Below are positions 43,040 to 52,501 of a stretch of 64,000 nt of DNA, one piece after another. Source of the stretch: BOG-1184 sp964651515 (GTDB lineage: Bacteria > Fibrobacterota > Chitinivibrionia > Chitinivibrionales > Chitinispirillaceae); the NCBI GenBank assembly GCA_964651515.1, contig CAZYYB010000003.1, forward strand, positions 1 through 64,000, given 5' to 3'. The notes beneath the pieces are model-generated. The model did not search any database, had not been told where the DNA came from, and was given only the letters and a program-made list of their open reading frames with translations. Positions within the stretch are counted from its first letter, which is position 1. Each line of letters opens with the position of its first letter. The translations under genes were made by a program, and so were the position numbers.

Positions 43040-44209
43040 CTATTTTATGTGGATTGAATCCCGCTTCCGCTCCCCCATGCCGATCACCGCCTCGAATATC
43101 TCTCCCCTTAAACACTCCTCCTGCCTTTCCTTCATGCTCTCTTGCGCCCGTTCCCCGATCTCTTTTCTGAGGTTCTCCTCGGCATAGAGCCGCTTCATCC
43201 AGACCACCGCCTCATCGATCGACGGATCGGCCCAGACGGCCGGCTTGCCGGCCAGAAGGGTGAGGTAGACGGGCGAGGATACCGGTACGGGCGTACCGCC
43301 GACCGGGCAGGCATTGCGGTCGTTCATGAAGTCCATGGTGCCCGACCAGGCCGTGGCGATGACCGGTTTTCCCAGGAGCATCGCCTCCATGGGGCACAGG
43401 CCGAACCCTTCGCTGCGGTGAAGCGAAACGTAGACATCGCACGAGGCGTAGAGCGAGAGCACCCCGGCGTAGGTCATCGGCTCCTCGCGAACGACGACGC
43501 GACTGTCGCCGGCAACCGATTCCCGCAGCCGGGCAAGTGCGGCCTGCGACGAGCGAGAGGGCAGGGAGTCGTTTACCTTTATGACGAGGTGCGCGTCTTC
43601 TCCCCGCGTAAAAGCGCGGTTGAACGCCTCGATCGCCGCCCAGGGGTTTTTACGGTCGAGATCGCTCGCCGCATCGAAGCCGAGGGCAAAGAGCACGCCT
43701 CTTTCAGGCAGACCGTACTTCGCCCGGTCGGGCGCAACGCCCTCCGGCAGGAAGGCGGTCTGGGGATAGTGCCGGACCATCGGTTTAGGTCCGGGCAGCG
43801 TGGCCGCAAAGGTGTGTTCTATAAAGCTGCTCGGGCAGAGCACCAGGTCGACCTCGCGGAGTGCGGTCATCCAGGACTCCGGCAGCACGGGGAGTTCCCA
43901 GAAGGGAACGACAGCCGTGAATCCCGGCCGCTCAGGCAGCCACGAAGGCTGGGCCTTGAAAATGGCGTCCAATGCACGGGGGTTGACATGAAAGATCGTT
44001 ACCTGATGCGGCAGCCGTGTTCCATCGGGGATGCGAAGATGGTCGAAAGAGTGATCGACGCCCGATCGGCCGCCTTCGAGCGGGAGGTCGAGAACCGCGA
44101 CGTCGTACCCGCGGTGCGTAAGAACGACGATCGTATTGCGTGCCGCGACCCCGATGCCGAACGGGGCGCTGGTATAGCCGACGAGATTGAAGCCGGTAGG
44201 AGAGGTCAT
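43040..44209 (-). CDS. Glycosyltransferase family 4-like
   Basis: A 389-residue GT-B enzyme. The N-terminal half begins GYTSAPFGIGVAARNTI and has an FHVNPRAL segment; the C-terminal half has the donor site ASCDVYVSLHRSEGFGLCPM followed by EAMLLGKPVIATAWSGTMDF, with the EX7E pattern typical of GT4. It would add a hexose from a nucleotide sugar to a glycan, lipid or protein; donor unknown. No membrane helix. It is upstream of a repeat copy and then era on the same strand, but is probably a separate unit. Confidence 0.85.
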   Translation of the reverse strand: MTSPTGFNLVGYTSAPFGIGVAARNTIVVLTHRGYDVAVLDLPLEGGRSGVDHSFDHLRIPDGTRLPHQVTIFHVNPRALDAIFKAQPSWLPERPGFTAVVPFWELPVLPESWMTALREVDLVLCPSSFIEHTFAATLPGPKPMVRHYPQTAFLPEGVAPDRAKYGLPERGVLFALGFDAASDLDRKNPWAAIEAFNRAFTRGEDAHLVIKVNDSLPSRSSQAALARLRESVAGDSRVVVREEPMTYAGVLSLYASCDVYVSLHRSEGFGLCPMEAMLLGKPVIATAWSGTMDFMNDRNACPVGGTPVPVSSPVYLTLLAGKPAVWADPSIDEAVVWMKRLYAEENLRKEIGERAQESMKERQEECLRGEIFEAVIGMGERKRDSIHIK

Positions 44210-44260
44210 TTGGAGAAAATAATATGAGCTTGCCGCTGCTTATGTGGGGGAACCACCTAC

Positions 44261-44318
44261 GGGTGCCGGTTATGAAGCACTCCTACCTCGCGCGGGTGAC
44301 CCGGCTCGGCCATCCAAA
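44261..44318 (-). repeat. Dispersed repeat family, copy C (short, inverted)
   Basis: The minus strand reads TTTGGATGGCCGAGCCGGGT and continues through TCACCCGCGCGAGGT to CCGGCACCC, the core module of copies A, B and D. It lies in the 128 bases between the start of the glycosyltransferase gene and the end of era. The flanking hairpins of copy A are absent. Confidence 0.8.
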
Positions 44319-44337
44319 AAGAATTCTACTTGTTATT

Positions 44338-45243
44338 TTATATTCTTCGCTGAAATTCCGACTTGATAAATCTCGGGTCGTCGCGCCAGTGGGGGGTTAC
44401 TTTTATATGGCAGGATACGTTAACCGGGCATGCCGCAAGCGCCCGGATATCTCTTTCCGCGCCGGTGCGAATACGGTTGATGAGGCTGCCGCCCTTGCCG
44501 ATGATGATGCCCTTCTGCCCGATGGTCTCCACATGGATCACGGCGTTTATTTCGTGGCGCCCCGGCAGCTCCTTGTAGGACTCAATCTCCACGAACACGG
44601 CATGGGGCACCTCTTCACGGGTGCAGAGAATGATGTGCTTGCGAATGAATTCGGCCGCGAAAAAGCGCATGCTGGCATCGGTAAGGGTCTCTTCATCGTA
44701 GTAACGCGGCCCCTCCTTGATGAAGGGATCGAGCGCCGCGAGAAACCGTTTGCCGTCTTCGCCGCGCGTGGCGCTTATCGTCACCGAGGGCGTCCCCTTG
44801 AGACCGGGAAACCGTGCATAGAACCGGCCGATCGTTTCCACTTGCGAAGTGCAGATGTCCGCTTTGTTAAAAACAATCAGCTTTGGAGCCCTTGTCGCCG
44901 CAACGATCGACGCCGCAAGGCTCTCCTCCTCGCCGAACTCCCGGGAAAGATCCACGAGATAGCAGAGGCAGTCGATCCCCTCCTCGGCGGCGGCATCCTT
45001 CGCCTCGGAGAGCATCGATTCATTGAGCCGATGTGCTCCCTTATGAATCCCCGGCGTGTCGACGAAAACGATCTGTATATTCTCCCGGGTATAGACGCCG
45101 CGGAGACGCTGCCGCGTGGTTTGAGGCAGCGGCGTAGCAGGAGAGACCTCTTCGCCGAGGATAGTATTGAGCAGGGTGGATTTGCCGCAATTCGGGCGGC
45201 CGAGGAGTGCGACGAATCCCGAGCGGAATGGGCCGGAACCCAT
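44338..45243 (-). CDS. era: GTPase Era
   Basis: An essential GTPase binding the 3' end of 16S rRNA in 30S maturation. The 301 residues include the G1 motif LLGRPNCGKSTLLN, TTRQRLRG (switch I), the G3 FVDTPGIHKGAHRLNESM, NKAD (G4), SATRGE (G5) and a C-terminal KH domain with KGIIIGKGGSLINRIRTGAE. All G motifs are intact. Its ATG overlaps the stop of the upstream transpeptidase gene by one base (TGATG), so it may be translated with it. Confidence 0.95.
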   Translation of the reverse strand: MGSGPFRSGFVALLGRPNCGKSTLLNTILGEEVSPATPLPQTTRQRLRGVYTRENIQIVFVDTPGIHKGAHRLNESMLSEAKDAAAEEGIDCLCYLVDLSREFGEEESLAASIVAATRAPKLIVFNKADICTSQVETIGRFYARFPGLKGTPSVTISATRGEDGKRFLAALDPFIKEGPRYYDEETLTDASMRFFAAEFIRKHIILCTREEVPHAVFVEIESYKELPGRHEINAVIHVETIGQKGIIIGKGGSLINRIRTGAERDIRALAACPVNVSCHIKVTPHWRDDPRFIKSEFQRRI

Positions 45244-46643
45244 CAGCTGTTGCTCTTAGCCGGGTGATGCACCCGATGGGAACGCACCCGCCCGGTCGGG
45301 GCCGGACGGAGAGGTTCGGTGCCGGGCGGGCAGAGAAGCTTCCTGAAAATTTCCGCCCCGATAAAATGGGAGTGCACCGTTAAATTGCCGCCGTGCGCGG
45401 TAACGACCGCAAGGGCGAGATGACCGTCGGGATCGTCCTTTTTCACGGCAAAACCGATGAACCATTCGATATTACCGAGACTGTCGACCTTGATCGAGCC
45501 GGTCTTGCCGCCGCACTCCAGAAGATCGGCGCCGTTGCATCTCTTGAGGAGCCGGAAGGTTCGCCGGGCGGTGCCCGAATCCACCACCTGGCCCATCATC
45601 GCTTTAAGTTCTGCCGCGGTACTGTCGGAGATCGGCGTTTTCCATGCCGCCGGAACGGATCGGTACAGGCACTCGCCGCCAAGGGTGGCAATGCTGTCCA
45701 CAAGCCGCGGACAGGGCATAAAGCCTCCCTCGGCGACGGCACTCGCGATGAGCGCGCCATGCAGCGGGGAGATGGAGGTCTTTCGGTTGTAGCCTGAGGC
45801 CAGTTGCGCCATTTCGTAAGTGGTATCGTCGGGAACGGTCACCTTAGAGGTATCGGTCGGCAGTTCAAACGGGATCGCGGCGTTGAAGCCGAATCGCTCG
45901 TTATACTCTTCGAAAGTTTTCTTGCCGACCCCGTACATGCCGATGCGGCCGAATACCGGATTGATCGACTGGGCATAGGCGTCCTCGAACGGTATTTCCT
46001 TCGGGGAATTGATGTTCTTTCGAAGCTGCGACATGTAGAGGGTATGGCTCCTGCCCGTTATAGGAACCTTGGTATCCACGGTGTACCGGGCGGTCTCGAT
46101 CGCCGCAGCCGCCGTGATGGTCTTGTAGATCGATGCCGCCGGGAAAACATTGCGGAGAAAGAGACGGCCGCCCACCTTCGGCGTTCCGGGTTCCTGATGC
46201 GAGGCAAACGCCAGTACGCGGCCGGTTTTGGAGTTGATGACCGCGCACGCCCCGAATCGGGGATGATACTGGTTCATCAAACGGGTAATGAAGCTTTGAA
46301 GGCCGGTATCGAGGCTGCAATAGACGATGAGTTTTCCCCGATCGGACGGCATGGTGTCCGTTTTGCAGGCCAGATCGACGGGGCCGCGCGCGAGAATGGC
46401 CGACACGGCGGCGAAGTCGAGCATGTTCCCTGAATTCCCGGCCTGTGCATCGGTCGTCTCACGCTGCTTTCCGGAATCGTTCCCCTGGGGCGTTCTGGGA
46501 ACGGCCTGCCTGCAGCCCGCAACGGCAATGATGAGCACGACAAAGAGTCTCACGGCATTATTGCGGGGAAAGGACAGTATACGCCCGGCGGCTTTTGCAA
46601 GGATGCCGACAGAATTGCTGGAACAACTTGGCCTATCTGACAT
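45243..46643 (-). CDS. Lipoprotein penicillin-binding transpeptidase
   Basis: A 466-residue protein. After a long N-terminus comes a hydrophobic stretch ending in AVAGC (about residue 44), a likely lipobox. The transpeptidase domain shows the SxxK motif in PAASIYKTITAAAAIETA, the SxN motif QSINPVFGRIG and ECGGKTGSIKVDS (KTG). There is no glycosyltransferase or PASTA domain, so it resembles a class B-like or D,D-transpeptidase/OXA-like penicillin-binding protein in the periplasm, anchored by a lipid. The start at 46643 has no clear ribosome site; a GTG at residue 31 is an alternative. It is coupled to era. Confidence 0.8.
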   Translation of the reverse strand: MSDRPSCSSNSVGILAKAAGRILSFPRNNAVRLFVVLIIAVAGCRQAVPRTPQGNDSGKQRETTDAQAGNSGNMLDFAAVSAILARGPVDLACKTDTMPSDRGKLIVYCSLDTGLQSFITRLMNQYHPRFGACAVINSKTGRVLAFASHQEPGTPKVGGRLFLRNVFPAASIYKTITAAAAIETARYTVDTKVPITGRSHTLYMSQLRKNINSPKEIPFEDAYAQSINPVFGRIGMYGVGKKTFEEYNERFGFNAAIPFELPTDTSKVTVPDDTTYEMAQLASGYNRKTSISPLHGALIASAVAEGGFMPCPRLVDSIATLGGECLYRSVPAAWKTPISDSTAAELKAMMGQVVDSGTARRTFRLLKRCNGADLLECGGKTGSIKVDSLGNIEWFIGFAVKKDDPDGHLALAVVTAHGGNLTVHSHFIGAEIFRKLLCPPGTEPLRPAPTGRVRSHRVHHPAKSNS

Positions 46644-46816
46644 GAGCGGATTCGAACAGATATACGATTAAAGGTGCGGCGCCGCCGCTTACCCGACCGG
46701 GCGGCATTTCGGTACGCCGGGCACTTTGCTAAAATAACTGATGCTTTTTTTTCATGCCGCAAAAACTCGGATCCCCCGCTCCCGCCTCCCGCCGGCCTTG
46801 ACCTTTGACAACCTTG

Positions 46817-48409
46817 TCAAAACGTAAATGCCGTCTGCACGATGATGTTGTTATTCGGCAGCAGGTTTCCCCGGTCGTCGCGGGTGAAACCGTACCGGGA
46901 GTCCACGATGAGGGTGGCTCCCGACGCTATAGTGAAGCCGAACCGGTACCCATAGTACATGTCCGGCGTATGCTCGAAAAACTGGTCATAGGTGGGCTGC
47001 CCGGAAGCGTTCAGTACCGGCGCCCCGGTCGAATCGAACCGGGTGATATCGGAACCGATATTTATTTTGTAAACGTACGCTTCGAGGTTTTTCAGCCGCG
47101 GAATTTTGCTCACGATCGTGCTCCCCAGAGCGGCGCAGGCCTCAAAACGCTGGTCCTTATTCCCCCCGCCCTCCCCGGCCATGTACTGGTAATCGCCCGA
47201 AACGGTGGCGAAACTACCGAGGCTCGCTCCCAGACGGCCGAATACCCCGTTCCGCTCCCCGCCCGGAAGAGAGTCGGCTTTGGCATAAATAGTCGGATAC
47301 CGCACGAGCCGCTCATCCATATAGAACGGCCCGAAGAAGCCGGGTTCGAACCTTCCCTCGGTGTGCCGATACTCGATGGCCGCATTGAACGGCCCGGTCT
47401 TGAGCGCCAGACCCGGGGCCCCGAACCCCCAACCGGCAACATCATCGTTCCTCATCCCGGTCTGCCCGTACAGGTCGAGCGAAAGCGGAGCGGTGGTGAT
47501 GAGCGGCTGGCTGGCATCGAAGCCGTAGATGCCAAACGACCGGACGCTTCGTTCTATGGAATCTTCCACAAGGTTGGTCGCTTCCTCGGCATTCGCATCG
47601 ATGCCGTTCTCAAGGAGCCAGGCGCTTACCGAGTCGTTCGGCAGAATGTGGTGCGCATAGGCGCTGCCGACAAGGCTTTGATTCGCCGTCGGCTGCCAGT
47701 CCCGCGCCGGAGCGTAGACGTTCCGGTCGAGAGCATAGGTCGCCCCCACCTGGAGTTTGTCGAAGAAGGGAATGTCCGTCAGCTTGAGCGGCCTCAGCGC
47801 AAACCGGGCGGCGCCGATCCCGCCGTCATAGTATGACCGCAGTTCGTCCGCATCGGACAGCATGAACTGGAACGAGCCGTCCAGCGAAGAGAGACGATTC
47901 AGGTTGACCTGCACGCCGAGCGGCTTCTGGTCGGGGTAGTGAAGCATATTCGTGAACCGGTCGACGATGAATCCGTAGCCGAGCGTCACGTCGGAAATCG
48001 CGCCGACCTTAACAAAAAGGGGATCATCCTCGTGCCCATACCGGATATAACGGATTTTGCGCGTTACTGCTTCGAGCGGCTCATTTTTAAAATCCCACCC
48101 CAGGTTTGAGGGATTGCCGTTTTGATCCAGATAGAGCTCGACATCGAAGAAAACACCGAAGCGCCAGATCGGCGCCTCGACGCCGAATGCCATTCGGGTC
48201 CACTGCTCGTTGCCCACGGTCACACTGCCGAGCGAAGCTTCGAACCCGGTGCCGCTGCCGGTACCCGTTGCGGCTGCCTCGGCAACCATGGAGGCGGTGC
48301 TGCTCCCCGTTGCGGCGGGCGGCGTTACGGCGACCGTCGGGCTTTGCGCCACTGCGCCGAGAAAACCAACCAGCACCGGGCCGATGAAGGCAAAAAACCG
48401 TGATCCCAT
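46817..48409 (-). CDS. Outer-membrane beta-barrel protein of the ABC cluster (distal)
   Basis: A 530-residue protein with a signal peptide (to about residue 22), a low-complexity Ala/Thr/Gly stretch, then many alternating hydrophobic beta strands and a terminal Phe in VQTAFTF, the usual outer-membrane barrel signal. The strands contain aromatic girdles (YGYRFGFTI, FGRLGASLG). No named family is recognised. It follows the other barrel gene by 146 bases, so it may be the last gene of the transport operon. A porin-like or export-channel role is inferred. Confidence 0.65.
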   Translation of the reverse strand: MGSRFFAFIGPVLVGFLGAVAQSPTVAVTPPAATGSSTASMVAEAAATGTGSGTGFEASLGSVTVGNEQWTRMAFGVEAPIWRFGVFFDVELYLDQNGNPSNLGWDFKNEPLEAVTRKIRYIRYGHEDDPLFVKVGAISDVTLGYGFIVDRFTNMLHYPDQKPLGVQVNLNRLSSLDGSFQFMLSDADELRSYYDGGIGAARFALRPLKLTDIPFFDKLQVGATYALDRNVYAPARDWQPTANQSLVGSAYAHHILPNDSVSAWLLENGIDANAEEATNLVEDSIERSVRSFGIYGFDASQPLITTAPLSLDLYGQTGMRNDDVAGWGFGAPGLALKTGPFNAAIEYRHTEGRFEPGFFGPFYMDERLVRYPTIYAKADSLPGGERNGVFGRLGASLGSFATVSGDYQYMAGEGGGNKDQRFEACAALGSTIVSKIPRLKNLEAYVYKINIGSDITRFDSTGAPVLNASGQPTYDQFFEHTPDMYYGYRFGFTIASGATLIVDSRYGFTRDDRGNLLPNNNIIVQTAFTF

Positions 48410-48555
48410 TCCGCCCCCCCTTTGAACGCTCCAAGATGATGAGTTCTTCCGCCTTAAACCGCCGCTCGAAATGACGATTATCGCAGAACCTCGACAATAA
48501 ATAATATAGCACAGAGGCGGAGGACTATTTGAGAAAATGGCCCGAGAACTCCCGC

Positions 48556-49932
48556 TTAGAATATGATCCCGGTCATCATCTGCGCCATGAGGGCATTCCC
48601 GGAGAAGGTATACTCCGTATTTTTCGGTCCGAGGAAGGCATTGAGCGAGACGCCGAAAACGAAATTGTTCAGCGAATGGTAATTAACGCCGGTGGAAACG
48701 ACGAAGCTCTTCTGCTGCAGGTTCCCGATGGCGTTGCAGGTGAGGGTCATCGGGTCGATGATAAACTGGCTTATCGAGCAGAATGCGGCGGCATAGTACT
48801 TCGAGTAGCTGTTGGGCGTATACAGGGTGGTGAGCGTCGTCGGATTCGTAAGCCACTGCATGGTCGTAGGGAGCTGCGTCGCGGAGAGTGTCCCGGCCAC
48901 GAGCTCGGACAGGTACTTTCCAAGAATCGGATCGTTGAAGATGTTGGTGCCGCTTCCCGCCCCGTTGTAGTAAAAGTTCGCATTCGCGGTAAGACGGTCC
49001 GCGACGCCGCCGAACGGAAAGGATTTCGTCAGGCTCAGGCAGATGCGCGGATACCACCCGTTTCCGAGCGTCGCGGTATCCCAGGTCGTATCGACCCTCG
49101 TGAGCGTCGGAAAGCTCGTCCCGCTGCGCAGGCTGGCCTCGCCGGCGATCTGGACATTGAAAAGCTGCGTGGTGAAATCGAACCCTCCCACCGGTTTGCG
49201 GCCCTCCTTCCCCCAGCCCGAAAACGCCATCTCGGTCCTGCCGACAAGGAATTCCGCTTTCGCCGCCACGGCGAGGCTGTCAAGTGTCGGGGCATCGTTT
49301 GCATCGATGAACGAGTAGAAGTTGAACAGGGTCTTGTACGGTATATGGATCTTGAGCCCGTAAGAGCCCTCGCGCTGGCCTTCCATCGTGAGAAAGGTCT
49401 TGTTCTCCACATTGACAAGATCGGTCGGGTTCCAGAGGTTGCACGGCCCCCATTGGAGCACCTGCCTTCCCAGCCTAAAATAGACGACCTTGTCGATATT
49501 GGCATCCACGAAGAGCTCGGGGACATCGATGACCAGTCCGCTGTCGGGCTTCCCGAAATTGCCCGGATCGAGGGAGGCGTAGGAGGGGGTCGGGACATAG
49601 GAGCACTCCAGGTCCGCGAACGCCTTGGCCCCGCCGGTAAGCCGCGCGTCGAGAAAGCTGTTGTCGACGATGCGCGTGGTGAGGGCGGCATCGTGCAGGG
49701 ACTGGTTTTCGAACCAGGTGCGGCTCAGCGACGGATCGACATAGATGTACACGTTGCCGGAAAAAGCCACGCTGTTTTTATCTTCGGCGCCGGTCTTCGC
49801 GACCTGGGTATTGACCACCTTCGAACTGTCAACAACCGAGGAGCTGTCGGCAAAGAGGGCGTTCTCGTCGACCTTCTCCTCGGCAAAGATGGATAACGGG
49901 AGAAGCAGGATAAGCGCAAAGAATTTTTTCAT
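48556..49932 (-). CDS. Outer-membrane beta-barrel protein of the ABC cluster (proximal)
   Basis: A 458-residue protein with signal peptide MKKFFALILLLPLSIFA, strands of alternating polarity and a C-terminal Phe (MTGIIF). The segment YFRLGRQVLQWGPCNLWNPT followed by DLVN is like that of DUF1302-type outer-membrane proteins that accompany LolA-like and transporter genes. It lies 23 bases after the LolA-like gene, so it belongs to the same operon. A role as outer-membrane exit or receptor for the transported lipid or protein is inferred. Confidence 0.7.
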   Translation of the reverse strand: MKKFFALILLLPLSIFAEEKVDENALFADSSSVVDSSKVVNTQVAKTGAEDKNSVAFSGNVYIYVDPSLSRTWFENQSLHDAALTTRIVDNSFLDARLTGGAKAFADLECSYVPTPSYASLDPGNFGKPDSGLVIDVPELFVDANIDKVVYFRLGRQVLQWGPCNLWNPTDLVNVENKTFLTMEGQREGSYGLKIHIPYKTLFNFYSFIDANDAPTLDSLAVAAKAEFLVGRTEMAFSGWGKEGRKPVGGFDFTTQLFNVQIAGEASLRSGTSFPTLTRVDTTWDTATLGNGWYPRICLSLTKSFPFGGVADRLTANANFYYNGAGSGTNIFNDPILGKYLSELVAGTLSATQLPTTMQWLTNPTTLTTLYTPNSYSKYYAAAFCSISQFIIDPMTLTCNAIGNLQQKSFVVSTGVNYHSLNNFVFGVSLNAFLGPKNTEYTFSGNALMAQMMTGIIF

Positions 49933-49955
49933 CCGGATACCGTCACCCCTTTTTC

Positions 49956-50714
49956 CTAGTTACTCAGATTCTCCAGGTACGCCTTCGTAAAAATCTTGTC
50001 GTCGAGCTTGCCGGTGACGATTCCCGATATCTTGACCTCCGTCTTATTGCCCTTTTCGAATTCGTCGATGAAGATCTGCTCGATCGGAACGTATTTGCCG
50101 AGCACCTGCGTGTATTTGCGGTAGTAGGTGGTGTTCATGAGCGCTCGTGAGCTCGAAAAAGATTGCTCCTTGAGGGAGAGGCGGCTGTCCTGCCGCACCC
50201 AGACGGTGCGGTACGGGTAGGAGACGTCGGTCACCTTCGCCTTGATCTGGAAGCGCCAGACCGGGATGCTCCCAAGCTTGTCCGCCGCTATGAGCTCCCT
50301 GCCCGTCGCATCGGTTTCCCCCTGGTAGAGCTCGGTGAGCCGCCGGGTTTCGAAGTCCTCCCCCTTGGCATCCGTGCCCGCGATGCTTTCGTCGCGGTTA
50401 ACATGCTGGAAGGTGCGGGTATTGACACGGTACATCCAGAAGTTATCCTCGACGCGCAGGTACCCGTTCCCCTTTTCCGACTCCGGCGCGGCGAAGGCGA
50501 TGAGGAAGGCGTCGTCGCGGTCGCGCCGGTAATAGGCCATTTCGAAAAGTTTTGTCCCCTGGTCCACCTTCTGCTGCGTCATGCTGACCATGGCCCGGAC
50601 ATCGGTATTGATAGAGACGTTGTCCTGCATGGTTTTGAGGATATCGCCTATCGGCGGTTGCGCATTCGCAAAGGAAACCGCCGCCAAAATCGCCGGAAAC
50701 ACCCATTTACGCAT
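49956..50714 (-). CDS. LolA-fold outer-membrane lipoprotein-sorting-like protein
   Basis: A 252-residue periplasmic protein: signal peptide MRKWVFPAILAAVSFANA, then an 11-strand incomplete barrel as in the LolA_like family, with DNFWMYRVNTRTFQHVN, VWRFQIKAKVTDVSYPY and YRTVWVRQDSRLSLKEQSF typical of the group found next to ABC or MMPL transporters. It probably carries a hydrophobic ligand between inner and outer membrane. It is 12 bases after the permease gene and 23 before the barrel gene. Confidence 0.82.
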   Translation of the reverse strand: MRKWVFPAILAAVSFANAQPPIGDILKTMQDNVSINTDVRAMVSMTQQKVDQGTKLFEMAYYRRDRDDAFLIAFAAPESEKGNGYLRVEDNFWMYRVNTRTFQHVNRDESIAGTDAKGEDFETRRLTELYQGETDATGRELIAADKLGSIPVWRFQIKAKVTDVSYPYRTVWVRQDSRLSLKEQSFSSSRALMNTTYYRKYTQVLGKYVPIEQIFIDEFEKGNKTEVKISGIVTGKLDDKIFTKAYLENLSN

Positions 50715-50726
50715 AGTTAGTTTCCT

Positions 50727-52493
50727 TTATTCGTAGTGCCGCATCGCATGTGCAGCGGTAAGTTTTGCAGCGCGGCGGGCCGGGAAAAAAGCCGTTGCCA
50801 CGGCAATTGCCATGATGAAAATGATATACGCCGCCACGCCGGGAGCCGTAGGCGCAAAAAACAGGTGTCCCTTGACCAGGAGCATGCCCATCGGGTTGTC
50901 GGCTGCATCGATGGTGAACGACGAAAGGCCCCACATCGCCGCGAACGCCGCCAGTGCCCCGGCGAGGGAAGCGAAAAATGCCAGACAGAGTGTTTCGAGG
51001 AGGAACATGGAGAGCACCTGCGACCGCTGCATGCCGATGGCGCGCACCGTGCCGATCTCCCTGGTGCGCTCCCGTATGGTCATCCGCAGCGTGTTGACAA
51101 CCCCGATTAAAATGATGAAGAAGAGGATCAGCCCTGCCGCGAGGGTGATGATATTGAGGACCGCTTCCACCTGGAGAATGGCCGACGCGGTCTCGTACAT
51201 CGACTGGACGCTTACCATGATCCCCTTGAACTTTCCCCGCCCCATCTCCTCCGACATCTTCGTGTATTCGTCGGTCGTGGCGCACCGCTTCATCAGCATG
51301 AACTCCAGCGCGAGCGCCGCGTATAGCGGGCTCGACGAGTCGGGCAGGGTCTGCAGAAGATCCGGCGCGGGAGGCGCGGGGAGCGGCGCGTAGTAGGCAT
51401 GGTAGAACTCCCGCTCATTGACAAGCACTCCGTTGGCCGGGAGTTTCGAAGCCGCGGCGGCGATGGCCGTTACGGCGAAATTCGCGTGTCCGCTGTCCGG
51501 GCCGAACTTGTTGTTCCAGGAAAAAGCGAGCGTGTCCCCGATGCCGGCATGGCACCGTGCGGCGAGCTCACCGGCGAGGACGACCCCGCGGTAGCCGAAT
51601 GCACCGGCCGAGTCGCCCGCAGAAAGGGCGACGCCCCGGCGCACGATCGCCTGCGACGCGGAATCGGTCAGGAACCCGAGAAGAGTAGCTGCGGTGGTCG
51701 TCCCCTTGAGCGTAGCGCTGCCGGTCATGACCGCGAGACCGGGCTTCAGCAGGTCGTGAATCCGGTCGGCGATCGCCTTGGCGCTGCGCTGCGGGTTCAC
51801 CACGTCGATGTGCACGGTGGCGATATCGTGCGGGCCGTAGCCGGACAGCGCCTTGAGGACGTGCAGTTCGAGGAAGACGGGACTTGACATGAATATATTC
51901 GCCGGCTTGAAAATGCCGACGATCTTAAGCTGCGCGCTCGACGACTGGTTGTTGACGCCGGTAAACCTGACCCGGAGAATGTCGCCCATCTTTACCCGCA
52001 GGTATTTCGCCTTCTGCTCGGAAAGGAGGACCGGGTACCCGGCGCTCGTATCCTTCAATGCCGGAAAGGAGCCCTCCAGCATCTTGAAATTCGCGGCATA
52101 CTCCTTCTGCTCCTCGGGAGTGAGGTTTTCGCTCAGGTCTACCCCGACCATCACGACGTTGTCGGCGATACCGTTGCCGATCGCCCGGGCGAAGACGCCG
52201 ACCGCCTCTTCGACATGCGCCGATTGCGGAGCTGCCTTGCTTACCGCATTGCGGATGCGTGCATCGTCGTAAAACACCTGGCCCGTCATGTTGCCGTTGC
52301 GTACATACGACACCGATACGTGCCCGTTGGTATACCGGACGACCTGCTCGAAAAGCACCTTCGAAATACCGTGAGAAAAGGCGTTGGCCATGATGAGCAC
52401 CATGGCGCCAAAGGCGATGGCGATGCCGAGGAGGATGTTCCGGCGCTTCTGCCGCACCAGATTACGAAGGGATATATTGAAAATGACCGGCAT
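50727..52493 (-). CDS. ABC transporter permease, FtsX/LolCE type (second)
   Basis: A 588-residue permease. N-terminal RQKRRNILLGIAIAFGAMVL is the first helix region of LolC/E- and MacB-type permeases, followed by a large periplasmic domain (about 45-440) and three C-terminal helices (FtsX domain: LNIITLAAGLILFFIILIGV, then RTREIGTVRAIGMQRSQVL). The EIGTVRAIG loop is the coupling site for the ATPase. It pairs with the other permease nine bases upstream to form a heterodimer. Confidence 0.88.
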   Translation of the reverse strand: MPVIFNISLRNLVRQKRRNILLGIAIAFGAMVLIMANAFSHGISKVLFEQVVRYTNGHVSVSYVRNGNMTGQVFYDDARIRNAVSKAAPQSAHVEEAVGVFARAIGNGIADNVVMVGVDLSENLTPEEQKEYAANFKMLEGSFPALKDTSAGYPVLLSEQKAKYLRVKMGDILRVRFTGVNNQSSSAQLKIVGIFKPANIFMSSPVFLELHVLKALSGYGPHDIATVHIDVVNPQRSAKAIADRIHDLLKPGLAVMTGSATLKGTTTAATLLGFLTDSASQAIVRRGVALSAGDSAGAFGYRGVVLAGELAARCHAGIGDTLAFSWNNKFGPDSGHANFAVTAIAAAASKLPANGVLVNEREFYHAYYAPLPAPPAPDLLQTLPDSSSPLYAALALEFMLMKRCATTDEYTKMSEEMGRGKFKGIMVSVQSMYETASAILQVEAVLNIITLAAGLILFFIILIGVVNTLRMTIRERTREIGTVRAIGMQRSQVLSMFLLETLCLAFFASLAGALAAFAAMWGLSSFTIDAADNPMGMLLVKGHLFFAPTAPGVAAYIIFIMAIAVATAFFPARRAAKLTAAHAMRHYE

Positions 52494-52501
52494 GGCTGCT
52501 C